Source: Halovenus sp.
Lineage (GTDB): Archaea; Halobacteriota; Halobacteria; Halobacteriales; Haloarculaceae
Reading direction: 5' to 3'
Assembly: GCA_028275145.1 (NCBI GenBank)
Contig: JAQCNG010000276.1
Span: 1 to 14,629 of the forward strand
DNA length: 14,629 nucleotides
The first letter of the stretch is position 1. Each line of letters starts with the position of its first letter. The translations under genes and the position numbers were made by a program. The notes beneath the pieces are model-generated. The model saw only the letters and a program-made list of their open reading frames with translations. It searched no databases and was not told the DNA's origin. This document shows positions 1 through 8,534 of this stretch, piece by piece.

Positions 1-1113
1 CAGCGCATCCTGGACGGGTTGTTCCCGCTGGCGAAGGGTGGTACAGCGGCCATCCCGGGCCCCTTTGGCTCCGGAAAAACGGTCGCTCAGCAGAGCCTGG
101 CGAAGTTCGCCGACGCCGACATCGTGGTCTACATCGGCTGTGGCGAGCGTGGCAACGAGATGACCGAGGTCATCGACGACTTCCCGGAACTGCCGGACCC
201 ACAGACCGGCAACGCTCTGATGGCCCGGACCTGCCTCATCGCCAACACCTCGAACATGCCGGTGGCGGCGCGGGAGTCCTGTGTCTACACCGGTATCACC
301 ATCGCGGAGTTCTACCGCGATATGGGGTACGACGTGGCGCTGATGGCCGACTCCACCTCGCGGTGGGCCGAGGCCATGCGCGAGATCTCCTCGCGACTGG
401 AGGAGATGCCCGGCGAGGAGGGGTACCCGGCGTATCTGGCCGCCCGTCTCAGTGAGTTCTACGAGCGGGCCGGCTACTTCGACAACGTCAACGGAACCGA
501 GGGGTCCGTGTCGGTCATCGGGGCGGTGTCGCCGCCGGGCGGTGACTTCTCCGAGCCCGTGACCCAGAACACGCTGCGCATCGTCAAGACGTTCTGGGCG
601 CTGGACTCGGACCTCGCGGAGCGGCGACACTTTCCCGCGATAAACTGGAACGAGTCGTACTCGCTGTACCGTGAACAGCTCGACCCCTGGTTCGTCGAGA
701 ACGTGGCAGAGGACTGGCCCGAGCAGCGCCAGTGGGCAATCGACGTGCTCGACGAGGAGGCTGAACTCCAGGAGATCGTCCAGCTCGTCGGAAAGGACGC
801 CCTGCCGGAGGACCAGCAACTCACCCTCGAGGTCGCCCGCTTCCTGAAGGAGGCGTGGCTCCAGCAGAACGCGCTCGACGACGTCGACAAGGACTGCCCG
901 CCGGAGAAGACCTACCGGATTCTCGGCGCGATAAAGACGTTCCACGACCAGGCGTTCGACGCACTCGACGCGGGCGTCCCGGTCGACGAGATAACCGAGA
1001 TCGGCGCGCTCCCGCGGCTCAATCGCATGGGGACAACCCCCGACGACGAGGTGGACGCGTTCATCGAGGAACTCGAAGCCGAGATGACCGAGCAGCTCGG
1101 TTCGCTCTACTAA
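1..1113 (+). CDS. atpA: A-type ATP synthase catalytic subunit A, 3' part (5' end outside the window)
   Basis: This is the catalytic subunit of the archaeal A1Ao ATP synthase, which makes ATP at the cytoplasmic face of the membrane from the ion gradient. The reading frame is open from base 1 (QRILDG...), so the true start lies upstream; the 370 residues here are roughly the last two thirds of a protein that is usually near 585 residues. Walker A (GPFGSGKT) is at about residues 19-26 of the fragment. The run [20 protein letters not shown] and the following [19 protein letters not shown] are characteristic of V/A-ATPase A subunits, as is the later [20 protein letters not shown]. The C-terminal helical domain is complete, ending EQLGSLY. 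atpB starts two bases after the stop codon, so the two are clearly co-transcribed. No sign of damage was seen. Confidence 0.97.
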   Translation, partial: QRILDGLFPLAKGGTAAIPGPFGSGKTVAQQSLAKFADADIVVYIGCGERGNEMTEVIDDFPELPDPQTGNALMARTCLIANTSNMPVAARESCVYTGITIAEFYRDMGYDVALMADSTSRWAEAMREISSRLEEMPGEEGYPAYLAARLSEFYERAGYFDNVNGTEGSVSVIGAVSPPGGDFSEPVTQNTLRIVKTFWALDSDLAERRHFPAINWNESYSLYREQLDPWFVENVAEDWPEQRQWAIDVLDEEAELQEIVQLVGKDALPEDQQLTLEVARFLKEAWLQQNALDDVDKDCPPEKTYRILGAIKTFHDQAFDALDAGVPVDEITEIGALPRLNRMGTTPDDEVDAFIEELEAEMTEQLGSLY

Positions 1114-1115
1114 CA

Positions 1116-2540
1116 ATGAAAGAGTACAAAACAATCACGGAGATCAGCGGACCGCTGGTCTTTGCCGAGGTCGACGAACCGATTGGCTACGACGAGATCG
1201 TCGAGATCAAGACCCCGGACGGGGAGACACGGCGTGGCCAGGTGCTCGACAGTTCGAGTGACCACGTCGCCATCCAGACCTTCGAGGGGACGGGTGGCAT
1301 CGACCGCGAGTCCTCGGTCCGGTTTCTCGGCGAGACGCTGAAGATGCCCGTCACCGAGGACCTCCTCGGGCGGGTGCTCGACGGGTCGGGCAACCCGATC
1401 GACGACGGGCCCGACATCGTCCCAGAGGAGCGCCGCGACATCGTCGGCGCGGCCATCAACCCCTACTCCCGGGAGTATCCCGAGGAGTTCATCCAGACGG
1501 GTATCAGCGCCATCGACGGCATGAACACGCTCGTGCGCGGGCAGAAACTCCCCATCTTCTCGGGGTCGGGACTCCCGCACAGCGACCTGGCGCTCCAGAT
1601 TGCCCGCCAGGCGACGGTCCCCGAGGAGGAAGAGAACGACGACGGTGACGAGGGCTCGGAGTTTGCGGTCATCTTCGGCGCGATGGGTATCACCGCCGAG
1701 GAGGCAAACGAGTTCATGGACGACTTCGAGCGCACGGGCGCACTCGAGCGGAGTGTGGTGTTCATGAACCTCGCGGACGACCCCGCTGTCGAGCGGACGG
1801 TCACCCCGCGACTCGCGCTCACGACCGCCGAGTACCTCGCCTTCGACAAGGGGTACCACGTGCTGGTCATCCTGACGGACATGACCAACTACTGTGAGGC
1901 ACTGCGCGAGATTGGCGCGGCCCGCGAGGAGGTGCCGGGTCGCCGTGGCTATCCCGGCTACATGTACACCGACCTCGCGTCGCTGTACGAGCGGGCCGGT
2001 CGTATAAAGGGCATGGAGGGCTCTGTGACACAGATTCCGATTCTGACGATGCCCAGCGACGACATCACCCACCCAATCCCCGACCTGACCGGCTACATCA
2101 CCGAGGGGCAGATTATGGTCGACCGCGACCTGAACAGTCAGGGTATCCAGCCGCCGGTGGACGTCCTGCCGAGCCTCTCGCGGCTGATGGACGACGGTAT
2201 CGGCGAGGGCCTCACCCGCGGCGACCACGGCGACGTCTCCGACCAGCTGTACGCGGCCTACGCGGAGGGCGAGGACCTGCGTGACCTGGTCAACATCGTC
2301 GGCCGCGAGGCCCTGTCCGAGCGGGACAACCGCTTTCTGGACTTCGCGGACCGCTTCGAGGAGGAGTTCGTCCAGCAGGGGTACGAGACGAACCGCGACA
2401 TCGAGGAGACGCTCTCGGCTGGCTGGCAGCTGCTCTCGATGCTCCCGCGGGAGGAGCTCAACCGCGTCGACGAGGAGTTCATCGAGCGGTACTACGACGA
2501 CGAGGCGAGCGAGACGGTCGAGGCAACTGCCGACGACTGA
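1116..2540 (+). CDS. atpB: A-type ATP synthase regulatory subunit B
   Basis: This is the non-catalytic B subunit, which alternates with subunit A in the A1 hexamer. The protein is 474 residues, normal for the family. The N-terminal beta-barrel begins [19 protein letters not shown]. The nucleotide-fold region has [18 protein letters not shown] where the A subunit carries a P-loop, which is the expected B-subunit degeneration. [20 protein letters not shown] and [19 protein letters not shown] are B-subunit hallmarks. An acidic insert ([11 protein letters not shown]) fits a halophile. The ATG at 1116 was chosen because the N-terminus matches the family and the gene then starts 2 bp after atpA; the same frame is open further upstream, but that extension overlaps atpA and is Arg-rich. 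The family's usual partner atpD does not follow; the next gene is the convergent tpiA. Confidence 0.97.
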   Translation: MKEYKTITEISGPLVFAEVDEPIGYDEIVEIKTPDGETRRGQVLDSSSDHVAIQTFEGTGGIDRESSVRFLGETLKMPVTEDLLGRVLDGSGNPIDDGPDIVPEERRDIVGAAINPYSREYPEEFIQTGISAIDGMNTLVRGQKLPIFSGSGLPHSDLALQIARQATVPEEEENDDGDEGSEFAVIFGAMGITAEEANEFMDDFERTGALERSVVFMNLADDPAVERTVTPRLALTTAEYLAFDKGYHVLVILTDMTNYCEALREIGAAREEVPGRRGYPGYMYTDLASLYERAGRIKGMEGSVTQIPILTMPSDDITHPIPDLTGYITEGQIMVDRDLNSQGIQPPVDVLPSLSRLMDDGIGEGLTRGDHGDVSDQLYAAYAEGEDLRDLVNIVGREALSERDNRFLDFADRFEEEFVQQGYETNRDIEETLSAGWQLLSMLPREELNRVDEEFIERYYDDEASETVEATADD

Positions 2541-2542
2541 CG

Positions 2543-2576
2543 CCGCCGGGGTCGAACTCCCGCGGCCGACGTTTTT
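2543..2576 (+). terminator. Putative terminator of the atp operon
   Basis: Three bases after the atpB stop there is a hairpin: CCGC (2543-2546), a bulged C, GGG (2548-2550), an eight-base loop, then CCC and GCGG (2559-2565). Seven bases later comes a T5 run (2572-2576). Archaeal termination mainly follows T-runs, so the T5 is the more telling part. It lies between two convergent genes, where a terminator is expected. Confidence 0.5.
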
Positions 2577-2669
2577 GATGTGGACGATTCGAGGTTGTCT
2601 GGTCGACACAGACAGGTCTCCGGTTGACGATGTCGACGCTCGCGGGTACGTCACAGTAGTTGAGAGGCC

Positions 2670-3311
2670 TCAGAGCGGGTCGACGAGTCCCTCGAGTGCC
2701 GCCTGCGGGTCCGCTGCCTTTGCGACGCCGCTGGCCAGGAGCACGCCGTCGGCCCCGAGTTCACCCGCGGCGACGACATCATCGCCGGTCGAGATGCCGG
2801 CACCGCAGTACACGTCGACAGAGGGGTCTACCGCGCGGGCGGCCTCGACCGCGTCCCGCACGATATCGGGGTCGGCCTGGCTGACCGGCGTGCCCGTGCC
2901 GATGAGTTCCGGCGGCTCCACGGCCACCGCGTCGGGGCCGAGCGCGGCGACTGCGGCTATCTGTTCGGGGTTGTTCGCACAGACGACGCTGTCCAGGTCG
3001 GTGCGCCCGGCCGCCGCGAGCGCGTCGTCGATGTCCGCGAGACGCAGACGGCGCTCGGAGTGGTTCAGGAGTGTTCCGGTTGCCCCGGCGGCGGCGGCGG
3101 CCTCCGCGAGCGAGGTTCCGGTGTGACTGCCGTGGTCTACCGGGTCGACGTGCTGTGCCCACGTCTCGACACCGGTGTCGGCGACCGCGCGCAGGTGGGC
3201 GGTCTGTGGCGCGATTGCGACGCTCGCGTTCGGGTTGTCGACACGACTCGCGGCCTCGGCGACCGCGACCGAGTCACACGGGTATGCCTTGAGGTTGACG
3301 AGAACGAACAT
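2670..3311 (-). CDS. tpiA: Triosephosphate isomerase
   Basis: This enzyme interconverts dihydroxyacetone phosphate and glyceraldehyde 3-phosphate in glycolysis and gluconeogenesis. The 213-residue length fits the short archaeal form rather than the 250-residue bacterial and eukaryotic form. Active-site features are in order: Asn6 and Lys8 in VNLKAYP, His84 in LLNHSERR, catalytic Glu132 in [11 protein letters not shown], and the phosphate-binding loop CGAGIS at 169-174, followed by [14 protein letters not shown]. The start is supported by the family N-terminus ([10 protein letters not shown]) and by a weak TATA-like sequence about 26 bases upstream on the minus strand (3331-3343), which would suit a leaderless transcript. 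The gene is convergent with atpB. No missing residue was noticed. Confidence 0.96.
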   Translation of the reverse strand: MFVLVNLKAYPCDSVAVAEAASRVDNPNASVAIAPQTAHLRAVADTGVETWAQHVDPVDHGSHTGTSLAEAAAAAGATGTLLNHSERRLRLADIDDALAAAGRTDLDSVVCANNPEQIAAVAALGPDAVAVEPPELIGTGTPVSQADPDIVRDAVEAARAVDPSVDVYCGAGISTGDDVVAAGELGADGVLLASGVAKAADPQAALEGLVDPL

Positions 3312-3365
3312 ATCGGCTCATCGCTCGGGGCCCACATATCAGTTGTGCCCCGCAGCGGGTCAGGT

Positions 3366-3383
3366 CCGAAACCTTCAATTATC
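3366..3383 (+). promoter_or_regulatory. Promoter of tRNA-Val (BRE plus TATA-like box)
   Basis: Upstream of the tRNA the sequence reads CCGAAA (3366-3371), a good match to the purine-rich BRE, followed by TTCAATTATC (3374-3383). The centre of the TATA-like box is about 31 bases before the tRNA, which would give a 5' leader of only a few bases. Assigned by eye, with no start-site data. Confidence 0.5.
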
Positions 3384-3410
3384 CCTGCCGAGTACGAAGA
3401 GATGAAGTGA

Positions 3411-3485
3411 GGGTTCGTGGTCTAGGTTGGTTATGACACCTCCTTGACATGGAGGAGGCCGGCGGTTCAAATCCGCCCGAACCCA
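3411..3485 (+). tRNA. tRNA-Val (anticodon GAC)
   Basis: A complete cloverleaf can be folded by eye. The acceptor stem GGGTTCG (3411-3417) pairs with CGAACCC (3478-3484), with discriminator base A3485. The D-arm runs 3420-3437. The anticodon stem CCTCC/GGAGG encloses the loop TTGACAT, with anticodon GAC at 3446-3448. The T-arm GGCGG-TTCAAAT-CCGCC is at 3461-3477. The 3' CCA is not encoded (CTT follows) and there is no intron. The last 24 bases of this gene are repeated 121 bases downstream, see the repeat entries. Confidence 0.95.
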
Positions 3486-3491
3486 CTTCTG
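3462..3491 (+). repeat. Direct repeat copy 1: tRNA-Val 3' end
   Basis: A 30-base perfect direct repeat covers the T-arm, the 3' acceptor strand and six bases beyond the tRNA (ending ACCCACTTCTG). The second copy is at 3583-3612, exactly 121 bases away. Duplication of a tRNA 3' end is the classic footprint of tyrosine-integrase insertion into a tRNA gene, although here the two copies are too close to hold an element. Confidence 0.9.
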
Positions 3492-3531
3492 ACGCCGACT
3501 GTGACGAGCGAAGCGAGGAACCAGCGGCGTC
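3491..3531 (+). repeat. Inverted repeat just after tRNA-Val
   Basis: GACGCCG (3491-3497) pairs with CGGCGTC (3525-3531). After one bulged A the pairing continues with CTG (3499-3501) and CAG (3522-3524), about 10 bp in all. The loop is purine-rich. It begins six bases after the tRNA and could act in 3' processing or termination; the role is not known. Confidence 0.55.
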
Positions 3532-3582
3532 TGCACGGGCGACGGGGATTTGAGCCCAGAGGACGAGCACCGCGACGTCCTC

Positions 3583-3612
3583 GCGGTTCAAATCCGCCCG
3601 AACCCACTTCTG
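3583..3612 (+). repeat. Direct repeat copy 2: duplicated tRNA-Val 3' end (att-like remnant)
   Basis: This is a perfect copy of 3462-3491. No second tRNA is present: there is no matching 5' acceptor strand or anticodon arm in front of it. The copy also forms the right arm of a long imperfect hairpin with 3542-3565 (loop 3566-3575), because an inverted T-arm-like sequence (GGATTTGA, complement of TCAAATCC) lies just upstream. It may be an attachment-site remnant or part of a structured RNA trailing the tRNA transcript. Confidence 0.8.
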
Positions 3613-3679
3613 CCGCGAACAGTTCGTGAGACTCACACAGACTCTCGGCGGGTGCCCCGTCTCTGTCCGAGAAGGGGGG

Positions 3680-5818
3680 TCACGCCAGTGGGAGGTACAC
3701 GTGGACACAATCACCGTCGCTGGTGGTCTCGATTCGTCCGCCGGAGTACCAGACGTGCCAGTACACGTACCACACGCCGAGTCCCTGTGCGTGTTTCGTC
3801 TGGTCGATGTCGATGATGTCGATGTCACCGGTCAGAACCTCCCGCTCGGCGGGTGGAACCGCACCGTCGGCTGTCTGTATCGTCACAGCAGCGGTGTCCC
3901 CGTCTGTACCGGCACCGTCCAGGGACACGTGTGCGCTCGTGGCGCTCCCGAGCAGAATCGCGAGCAGTTCGGCAAGCGCCTCGTCCAGTGACGCGAGACT
4001 CATCACGTCGGGCGAGTTCGGGATATCAGCCGTGATGTCGGCGGCCGGGTACCGGTCGCGGGCGAGCGCGATCGCCCGGTCGAGTTTGTCCACGAGGTCG
4101 ACAGTCACCGGCGACGGGTCGCGTCCGATCAGTTTGTGGATGTTCCGCGCCATCTCGGCGGTTTCCTCCATCTTGATGGCGGCCCTGGTTATCGGCGTAC
4201 CGTACGACCGCATCTGTTCGTCGTCGGCCTCGGACACCAGTGTCCCGTACCCCTGGATTGTGGTCAGTTTGTTGCGGATGTTGTGTCGGAGAAACCGGTT
4301 GGTCACCTCGAGTTGTCGCTCCCGTTGCGAGAGACGGGAGATATCTCGCCCTTCGGGAATCAGCAGTTCGACGCGACCCTCCTCACCAACGACCGGCCGC
4401 ACCGAGAAGTCGATCACCGCCTCCCGGTTGCTCCCCTGCACGGTGACCTGCTCTCTGAAGAACTCCCCGTCACTGGCCGTTTCGACGGCCTGTCTGGCAC
4501 TCTGTCGGGCAGCCTCGTTTGTCTGGAACCAGTACGCATCCCAGATTTTCGTCCCGACGAGTTCGTCACGGTCCTGACCGGCGAACTCGACTGCCGTCTT
4601 GTTCACCTCGAGGAGCGTCCCGTCGGGCGACATGAGCCCGGTGAACTGGTAGGTGTTGTCGAAAACCGCCTCGAAGCGACGCTGTCGTTTCTTGCGGTCG
4701 GAGATATTTCGCCCGATTCCGGTGAACCCGCGCAGGTCGCCGTCGGGGGTCTCCAGCGGTCCGCCGGTGAACTCGAAGGGAACGCGCTCGCCCGCCTTTG
4801 TCTCGAACGCCGATTCGAGCGTCACCGAGTTGCGGTTCTCGATTATCTCCTGGAAACTCTCCGTGATAGGGGCGACCTCCTCGGCGGGAACAAAGTCGGT
4901 GATGTACATCTCCTCGATCTCGCCGCTGGTGTAGCCCGTCTCGGCCTCGAGTTGGTCGTTCCACCTGAGGAGATACCCCTGCGTGTCGAACGTGTACAGC
5001 ACGTCCGGCAGTGCGTTGAAGATGCTGTTGACGGTCTGCTGTTGTTCCCTGAGACGGCGCTGCTGGGCACGCTGTTCTGTGACCTCGCGGGACGCACCGG
5101 CGATTCGCGCGACCGAACCGGCCGGGCCGGGGATGGGTTCTGCCTGGAGCAACACGCGTCGCTCGAACTCCGCGGTCGGGTCGGCGCGCAGTTCGAGTTC
5201 GACCGACTCACCATCCGTGAGGCGGTCGACTGCACGCTCTGCCTGGGGTTTGTCGTCCGGATGGACAGCATCGAGAAACGCCGTTGGGTCGGCACGGAAC
5301 GCCGCCTCCGGTTGCCCCCAGACCGAGGAGTGCGCCGAGTTGACGAACAGCACCGTCTCCCAGTCCGGGGAGACCAACCACAGGGCGTCGTCGGTGGCCG
5401 CTGTCAGTTCCCGAATCCGGGACCCGGAGTGCTGGCGGGGTTCGCTCACCGCATCGATGAGCCGAGATACCACCTGCTCGCCCTGGTCGCTGTCCGGGTT
5501 GTTCTCGATGTAGTCTGTCACCCCGGCGGAGATTGCCTCGCTCGCTACCCGTTCGCTTCCACGGTGTGGGTGGAGAACAACCGGAATCTCCGGGTCGAAC
5601 TCCCGTATCCGGCGAACAAGCGCGACACCGTCCCCCCCGGGCAACTGGTGCGTGGACAGGACACAGTCGAACACCGCCGCCGTCAGTCGGTCGAGAGCCT
5701 CGTCGACGCTGTGGGCCGTCTCGACCACGATATCGGCCGCCCACGTCAGTTCCGCCGGAGTCAGAGCCACCGGGTCGTCAGCATCGTAGATATACAACAC
5801 CCGGACAGAATCTGCCAT
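3680..5818 (-). CDS. Multi-PAS sensor histidine kinase with degenerate receiver and ATPase domains
   Basis: This 712-residue protein has no visible membrane segment, so it should be a cytoplasmic sensor. Domains in order: response-regulator receiver fold (about 5-125), three PAS domains (about 138-250, 262-376, 380-495), a HisKA-like helix with the H-box LRHNIRNKLT (His512), and a HATPase_c fold (about 600-712) ending GLGVWYVYWHVWYSGG. The receiver has Thr56 (CVLSTHQLPGGDG) where haloarchaeal relatives carry the phospho-acceptor Asp, and Asn where the conserved Lys is expected (TDYIENN). In the ATPase domain the N-box Asn is absent (ELLAILLGSA) and the G1 box reads ADGAVPP instead of DDGPGIP. 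The histidine, and the GLG part of the G2 box, remain. The start at 5818 follows the family (VRVLYIYDADD). A TTTAAG box lies about 20 bases upstream. No partner regulator is adjacent. It may be a pseudokinase or have an unusual ATP site. Confidence 0.88.
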   Translation of the reverse strand: MADSVRVLYIYDADDPVALTPAELTWAADIVVETAHSVDEALDRLTAAVFDCVLSTHQLPGGDGVALVRRIREFDPEIPVVLHPHRGSERVASEAISAGVTDYIENNPDSDQGEQVVSRLIDAVSEPRQHSGSRIRELTAATDDALWLVSPDWETVLFVNSAHSSVWGQPEAAFRADPTAFLDAVHPDDKPQAERAVDRLTDGESVELELRADPTAEFERRVLLQAEPIPGPAGSVARIAGASREVTEQRAQQRRLREQQQTVNSIFNALPDVLYTFDTQGYLLRWNDQLEAETGYTSGEIEEMYITDFVPAEEVAPITESFQEIIENRNSVTLESAFETKAGERVPFEFTGGPLETPDGDLRGFTGIGRNISDRKKRQRRFEAVFDNTYQFTGLMSPDGTLLEVNKTAVEFAGQDRDELVGTKIWDAYWFQTNEAARQSARQAVETASDGEFFREQVTVQGSNREAVIDFSVRPVVGEEGRVELLIPEGRDISRLSQRERQLEVTNRFLRHNIRNKLTTIQGYGTLVSEADDEQMRSYGTPITRAAIKMEETAEMARNIHKLIGRDPSPVTVDLVDKLDRAIALARDRYPAADITADIPNSPDVMSLASLDEALAELLAILLGSATSAHVSLDGAGTDGDTAAVTIQTADGAVPPAEREVLTGDIDIIDIDQTKHAQGLGVWYVYWHVWYSGGRIETTSDGDCVHVYLPLA

Positions 5819-5990
5819 AACATTATACTGGGTTGCTTAAACTAACATCCTTCGAATCGCGGACCCCGTGGGATTTTAACAGTCACAGAACCCGACTGGA
5901 CCGGTCATCCGGAAACTGTCGGCAGTCTGTGACGCCAGGTCAGTTGTCCTCTATCGACCGCCCGGAGGTGGTGACGGGACCGTGCCGGTT

Positions 5991-6032
5991 CCGGAGTCCG
6001 TGACCGGTCGGCGCTCGGTTCGTGGACTCCGG
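5991..6032. repeat. 9-bp perfect inverted repeat upstream of the hydrolase gene
   Basis: CCGGAGTCC (5991-5999) and GGACTCCGG (6024-6032) are perfect complements. Inside, ACCG (6003-6006) can pair with CGGT (6016-6019). It lies 52-93 bases before the hydrolase ATG, in the 265-base gap between the divergent kinase and hydrolase genes, and could be a regulator site or a leader hairpin. Nothing else in this gap was recognised beyond the two promoter regions. Confidence 0.45.
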
Positions 6033-6083
6033 GGCAGACACGGTGAGAAAAACGTTCACCCCGGGGCGCCCGCTCGGAGAGAT

Positions 6084-6920
6084 ATGAACCGAGAGCAGTA
6101 CGGTCCCGAGGGCGGGCCGGACCTCGCCTGTATCCTGGGATGGGGCAACCGTCTCCACCACGAGAACGTGCAGTGGTTACTCGACCAGTTTGCCGACGAG
6201 GGGTACCGCGTCCACGCCTTCGAGATACCCGTCGTCGTTACCGACTTCGAGCGTGAGTACGTCGCACCGGTCGACCGGTACGTCGATGACTTCGGGGCGT
6301 ACCGGCTGGTCGGGCACAGCGCGGGTGGACTCGTGGCGGCGTATCTCGACGGGGCGCAGACGACGACGTTCCTGAGCCCGTTCTGGGGGTTCCCGAGGGG
6401 GCAGGTCGGCATCGACGATGCGTTGCTGGACCTGGTCTCGCGGGTCCCACTCGCGAAGCCGGTGTTGCCGAGTGGGACCGCGAGTCGGAGCGCAATGGGC
6501 GAGCTCGCAACGGAGCGTGAACTCCGCGAGGGTCCCTCCCGGGCCGCGCCGACGTTTATTCAGGAGTCGCTCCAGGCCCACCGGAATCGACCGCCAATCG
6601 ACGACGACGCGGTCGTGTTCTGCTCGCTCGCTGACCCGGCCGTCTCGACCCGGGCAGTCGGTCAGGCGGTGCCAGCAGAGCGGAGCGTCGTCGACGAGAC
6701 ACGGAGGGTGGAGCGGCCGCTACGGGGTAAAAACAAAGAGGAAGATCCGGTTCGCGGGCGGTGCAGGTGGGTGGTGGATCAGCTGTGGGCTGTGGCCGGT
6801 CTCACATTGCGCCGCCCATGCCGCCCATGCCACCCATGCCGCCGCCCATGCCGCCCATGCCGCCGCCGGGGCCGCCAGGCGCTGCGTCGTCGTCGTCGTC
6901 GTCGCCGCTGCCGCCCTTGA
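6084..6920 (+). CDS. Alpha/beta hydrolase-type protein, 3' end apparently frameshifted
   Basis: The first 200 or so residues look like a haloarchaeal alpha/beta-hydrolase: [18 protein letters not shown], then the nucleophile elbow LVGHSAGG (Ser near residue 77), FLSPFWGF, and [11 protein letters not shown] with the likely acidic residue. The substrate is not known. The start ATG at 6084 is preceded by GGAG at 6076-6079 (Shine-Dalgarno-like); an in-frame GTG at 5982 gives a low-quality Arg-rich extension. After VPAERSVV (about 6691) the protein no longer looks like the family. The GGH-containing segment with the catalytic His is missing, and the frame runs on into the antisense of the thermosome tail, giving a meaningless Arg/Pro/Cys-rich end. 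Another frame has a stop at 6728-6730, so an indel near 6690 is likely. The upstream part is probably a real gene; the end at 6920 is doubtful. Confidence 0.65.
   Translation: MNREQYGPEGGPDLACILGWGNRLHHENVQWLLDQFADEGYRVHAFEIPVVVTDFEREYVAPVDRYVDDFGAYRLVGHSAGGLVAAYLDGAQTTTFLSPFWGFPRGQVGIDDALLDLVSRVPLAKPVLPSGTASRSAMGELATERELREGPSRAAPTFIQESLQAHRNRPPIDDDAVVFCSLADPAVSTRAVGQAVPAERSVVDETRRVERPLRGKNKEEDPVRGRCRWVVDQLWAVAGLTLRRPCRPCHPCRRPCRPCRRRGRQALRRRRRRRRCRP
6728..6738 (-). terminator. T-rich terminator of the thermosome gene
   Basis: On the minus strand this reads CTTTGTTTTTA, about 65 bases after the thermosome stop codon. T-rich tracts are the usual archaeal intrinsic termination signal, and the convergent gene on the other strand should also end here. 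Assigned by eye. Confidence 0.45.
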
Positions 6921-8493
6921 GGTCGCCAGCCGCGATGACGTCATCGATGCGAAGCAGCATGACCGCGGCCTCGGTGGCGCTCTCGATTGCCTGGGTCTTC
7001 ACGCCGAGGGGTTCGACAGCATCACCCTCGAGAGTGCCGACCTCACCTCTCTCGGCGTCGAGGCCGACGGTGTTGTTGCCGGCGTCGTGCTGGCTCCGGA
7101 GTTCGACCAGCGAGTCGATGGGGTCGAGCCCGGCGTTCTCGGCGAGCGTGCGCGGGACGACGTCGATGGCGTCGGCGAACGCCTCGACTGCGAGCTGCTC
7201 GCGGCCGCCGACACTGTCGGCGAAGTCACGCAGGCTCAGCGAGAGTGCCGTCTCGGGGGCACCGCCGCCGGTCAGCACCTTGCCGTCCTGCAGCGTCGAG
7301 GCGACGACGCCGAGTGCGTCCTCGATGGCGCGCTCGACCTCGTCGACGACGTGCTCGGTGCCACCGCGGAGCACGAGCGTGACAGACCTCGCGTCGTCGA
7401 CGTCCTCGATGAACAGCTTGTCGTCGTCGTCGAGCTGGCGCTCGGCGACGGTGCCGGCGAAGCCGAGGTCGTCCGCGGTGATATCCTCGATATTAGAGAT
7501 GACACGCGCGCCTGTCGCACGCGAGAGCGCCTGAATGTCGGACTGCTTTGCACGACGCACGGCGAGGATGCCCTCCTCGGCGAGGTAGTGCTGGGCCATG
7601 TCGTCGATGCCCTTCTGACAGAGCACGACGTCTGCGCCCGCGGCGACGATAGAGTCGACCATCTCGCGCAGTTGCTCCTCCTCCTGGTCGAGGAACTCCT
7701 GGAGCTGGTTCGGGTCGGTGACGTTGACCTCGGTGTCCAGCTCTGTCTCGGGGACCTCGATTGCCGTGTCGAGCAGCGCGATGTCGGCCTCCTCCTTTAT
7801 CGGGGGCATGTTGTCGTGGACGCGGTCCTTGCCCACGACGACGCCCTCGATGAGTTCGGACTCGTCGATGCTGCCGCCGACAACCGTCTCGACCTGCACA
7901 TTGTCCGTGTCGATCTCGTCGTCGTCGGCGACCGAGCGGATTGCCTCGACGACCAGTCCGCCGAGCTGGTTCTTTGCGCTTTCGGCGCCCTTGCCAGTCA
8001 TGGCCGTCTGGGCGACACCCTCCAGCGTCTCGGTGTCGTCGGTGTCGACCTCGACGGCGATCTCCTCGAGTGCGCTCTTTGCCTCCTCGGCGGCCTGGCG
8101 GTAGCCCTGTGCGAGGATGGTGGCGTGGATGTCCTGGTCGAGCAGGTCCTCTGCCTTCGAGAGGAGTTCACCGGCGATGACGACTGCCGTCGTGGTGCCG
8201 TCGCCGACCTCGTCCTCCTGTGTCTGGGCGACCTCGACCACCATGTTGGCGGCCGGGTGCTCGATGTCCATCTCGTCGAGAATCGTGACGCCGTCGTTCG
8301 TCACGACAACACTGCCGGACGAACCGACGAGCATCTTGTCCATTCCCTTTGGACCGAGTGTGGTCCGTACCGACTCTGCCACGGCCTTTCCGGCCGTGAC
8401 GTTCATCGACTGTGCGTCTTTTCCGGAGGTGCGCTGACTCTCCTCCGACAGTACAATAAGCGGCTGGTTACCCATCTGCTGAGCCATAATCAT
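6802..8493 (-). CDS. Thermosome subunit (group II chaperonin)
   Basis: This is an ATP-driven cytoplasmic chaperonin subunit (Cct/TRiC type), forming a double ring that folds proteins and is heat-inducible in haloarchaea. The 563 residues match the family. Motifs in order: [12 protein letters not shown] (about 44-55), NDGVTIL (66-72), [11 protein letters not shown] (94-104, with the conserved GDGTT), and GGGAPE in the C-terminal equatorial domain. The tail has six Asp followed by GGM repeats, typical of archaeal and GroEL tails that line the ring cavity. Translation may begin at the ATG at 8493 (MIMAQQM) or at 8487 (MAQQM); a strong TATA box centred near 8517 fits a leaderless start at either. 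Haloarchaea usually carry two or three paralogues and I cannot say which one this is. Confidence 0.96.
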   Translation of the reverse strand: MIMAQQMGNQPLIVLSEESQRTSGKDAQSMNVTAGKAVAESVRTTLGPKGMDKMLVGSSGSVVVTNDGVTILDEMDIEHPAANMVVEVAQTQEDEVGDGTTTAVVIAGELLSKAEDLLDQDIHATILAQGYRQAAEEAKSALEEIAVEVDTDDTETLEGVAQTAMTGKGAESAKNQLGGLVVEAIRSVADDDEIDTDNVQVETVVGGSIDESELIEGVVVGKDRVHDNMPPIKEEADIALLDTAIEVPETELDTEVNVTDPNQLQEFLDQEEEQLREMVDSIVAAGADVVLCQKGIDDMAQHYLAEEGILAVRRAKQSDIQALSRATGARVISNIEDITADDLGFAGTVAERQLDDDDKLFIEDVDDARSVTLVLRGGTEHVVDEVERAIEDALGVVASTLQDGKVLTGGGAPETALSLSLRDFADSVGGREQLAVEAFADAIDVVPRTLAENAGLDPIDSLVELRSQHDAGNNTVGLDAERGEVGTLEGDAVEPLGVKTQAIESATEAAVMLLRIDDVIAAGDLKGGSGDDDDDDAAPGGPGGGMGGMGGGMGGMGGMGGAM

Positions 8494-8510
8494 CCTATGA
8501 TTGAATGGGA

Positions 8511-8522
8511 TTCTATATAAAC
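8511..8522 (-). promoter_or_regulatory. TATA box of the thermosome gene
   Basis: The minus strand reads GTTTATATAGAA, a strong archaeal TATA box. Its centre is about 24 bases before the ATG at 8493 and 30 before the ATG at 8487, so the transcript should be leaderless or nearly so. Confidence 0.75.
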
Positions 8523-8534
8523 CTATCGGTACCC

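Noticed and set aside
855..1115. In-frame upstream extension of atpB
   Set aside because: It overlaps atpA and gives an Arg-rich stretch foreign to B subunits; the ATG at 1116 fits the family.
1110..2654. 514-codon open frame on the minus strand
   Set aside because: Antisense shadow of atpB, produced by biased codon use.
4136..5845. 569-codon open frame on the plus strand
   Set aside because: Antisense shadow of the sensor kinase; no domain or motif is visible.
6810..6905. Tandem CCCATGCCG-type and GTC repeats
   Set aside because: They encode the GGM tail and the Asp run of the thermosome, so they are not a separate repeat element.
6418..8520. 700-codon open frame on the plus strand
   Set aside because: It is antisense to the well-supported thermosome gene; long antisense frames are common in GC-rich haloarchaeal genes and the sequence resembles no protein.
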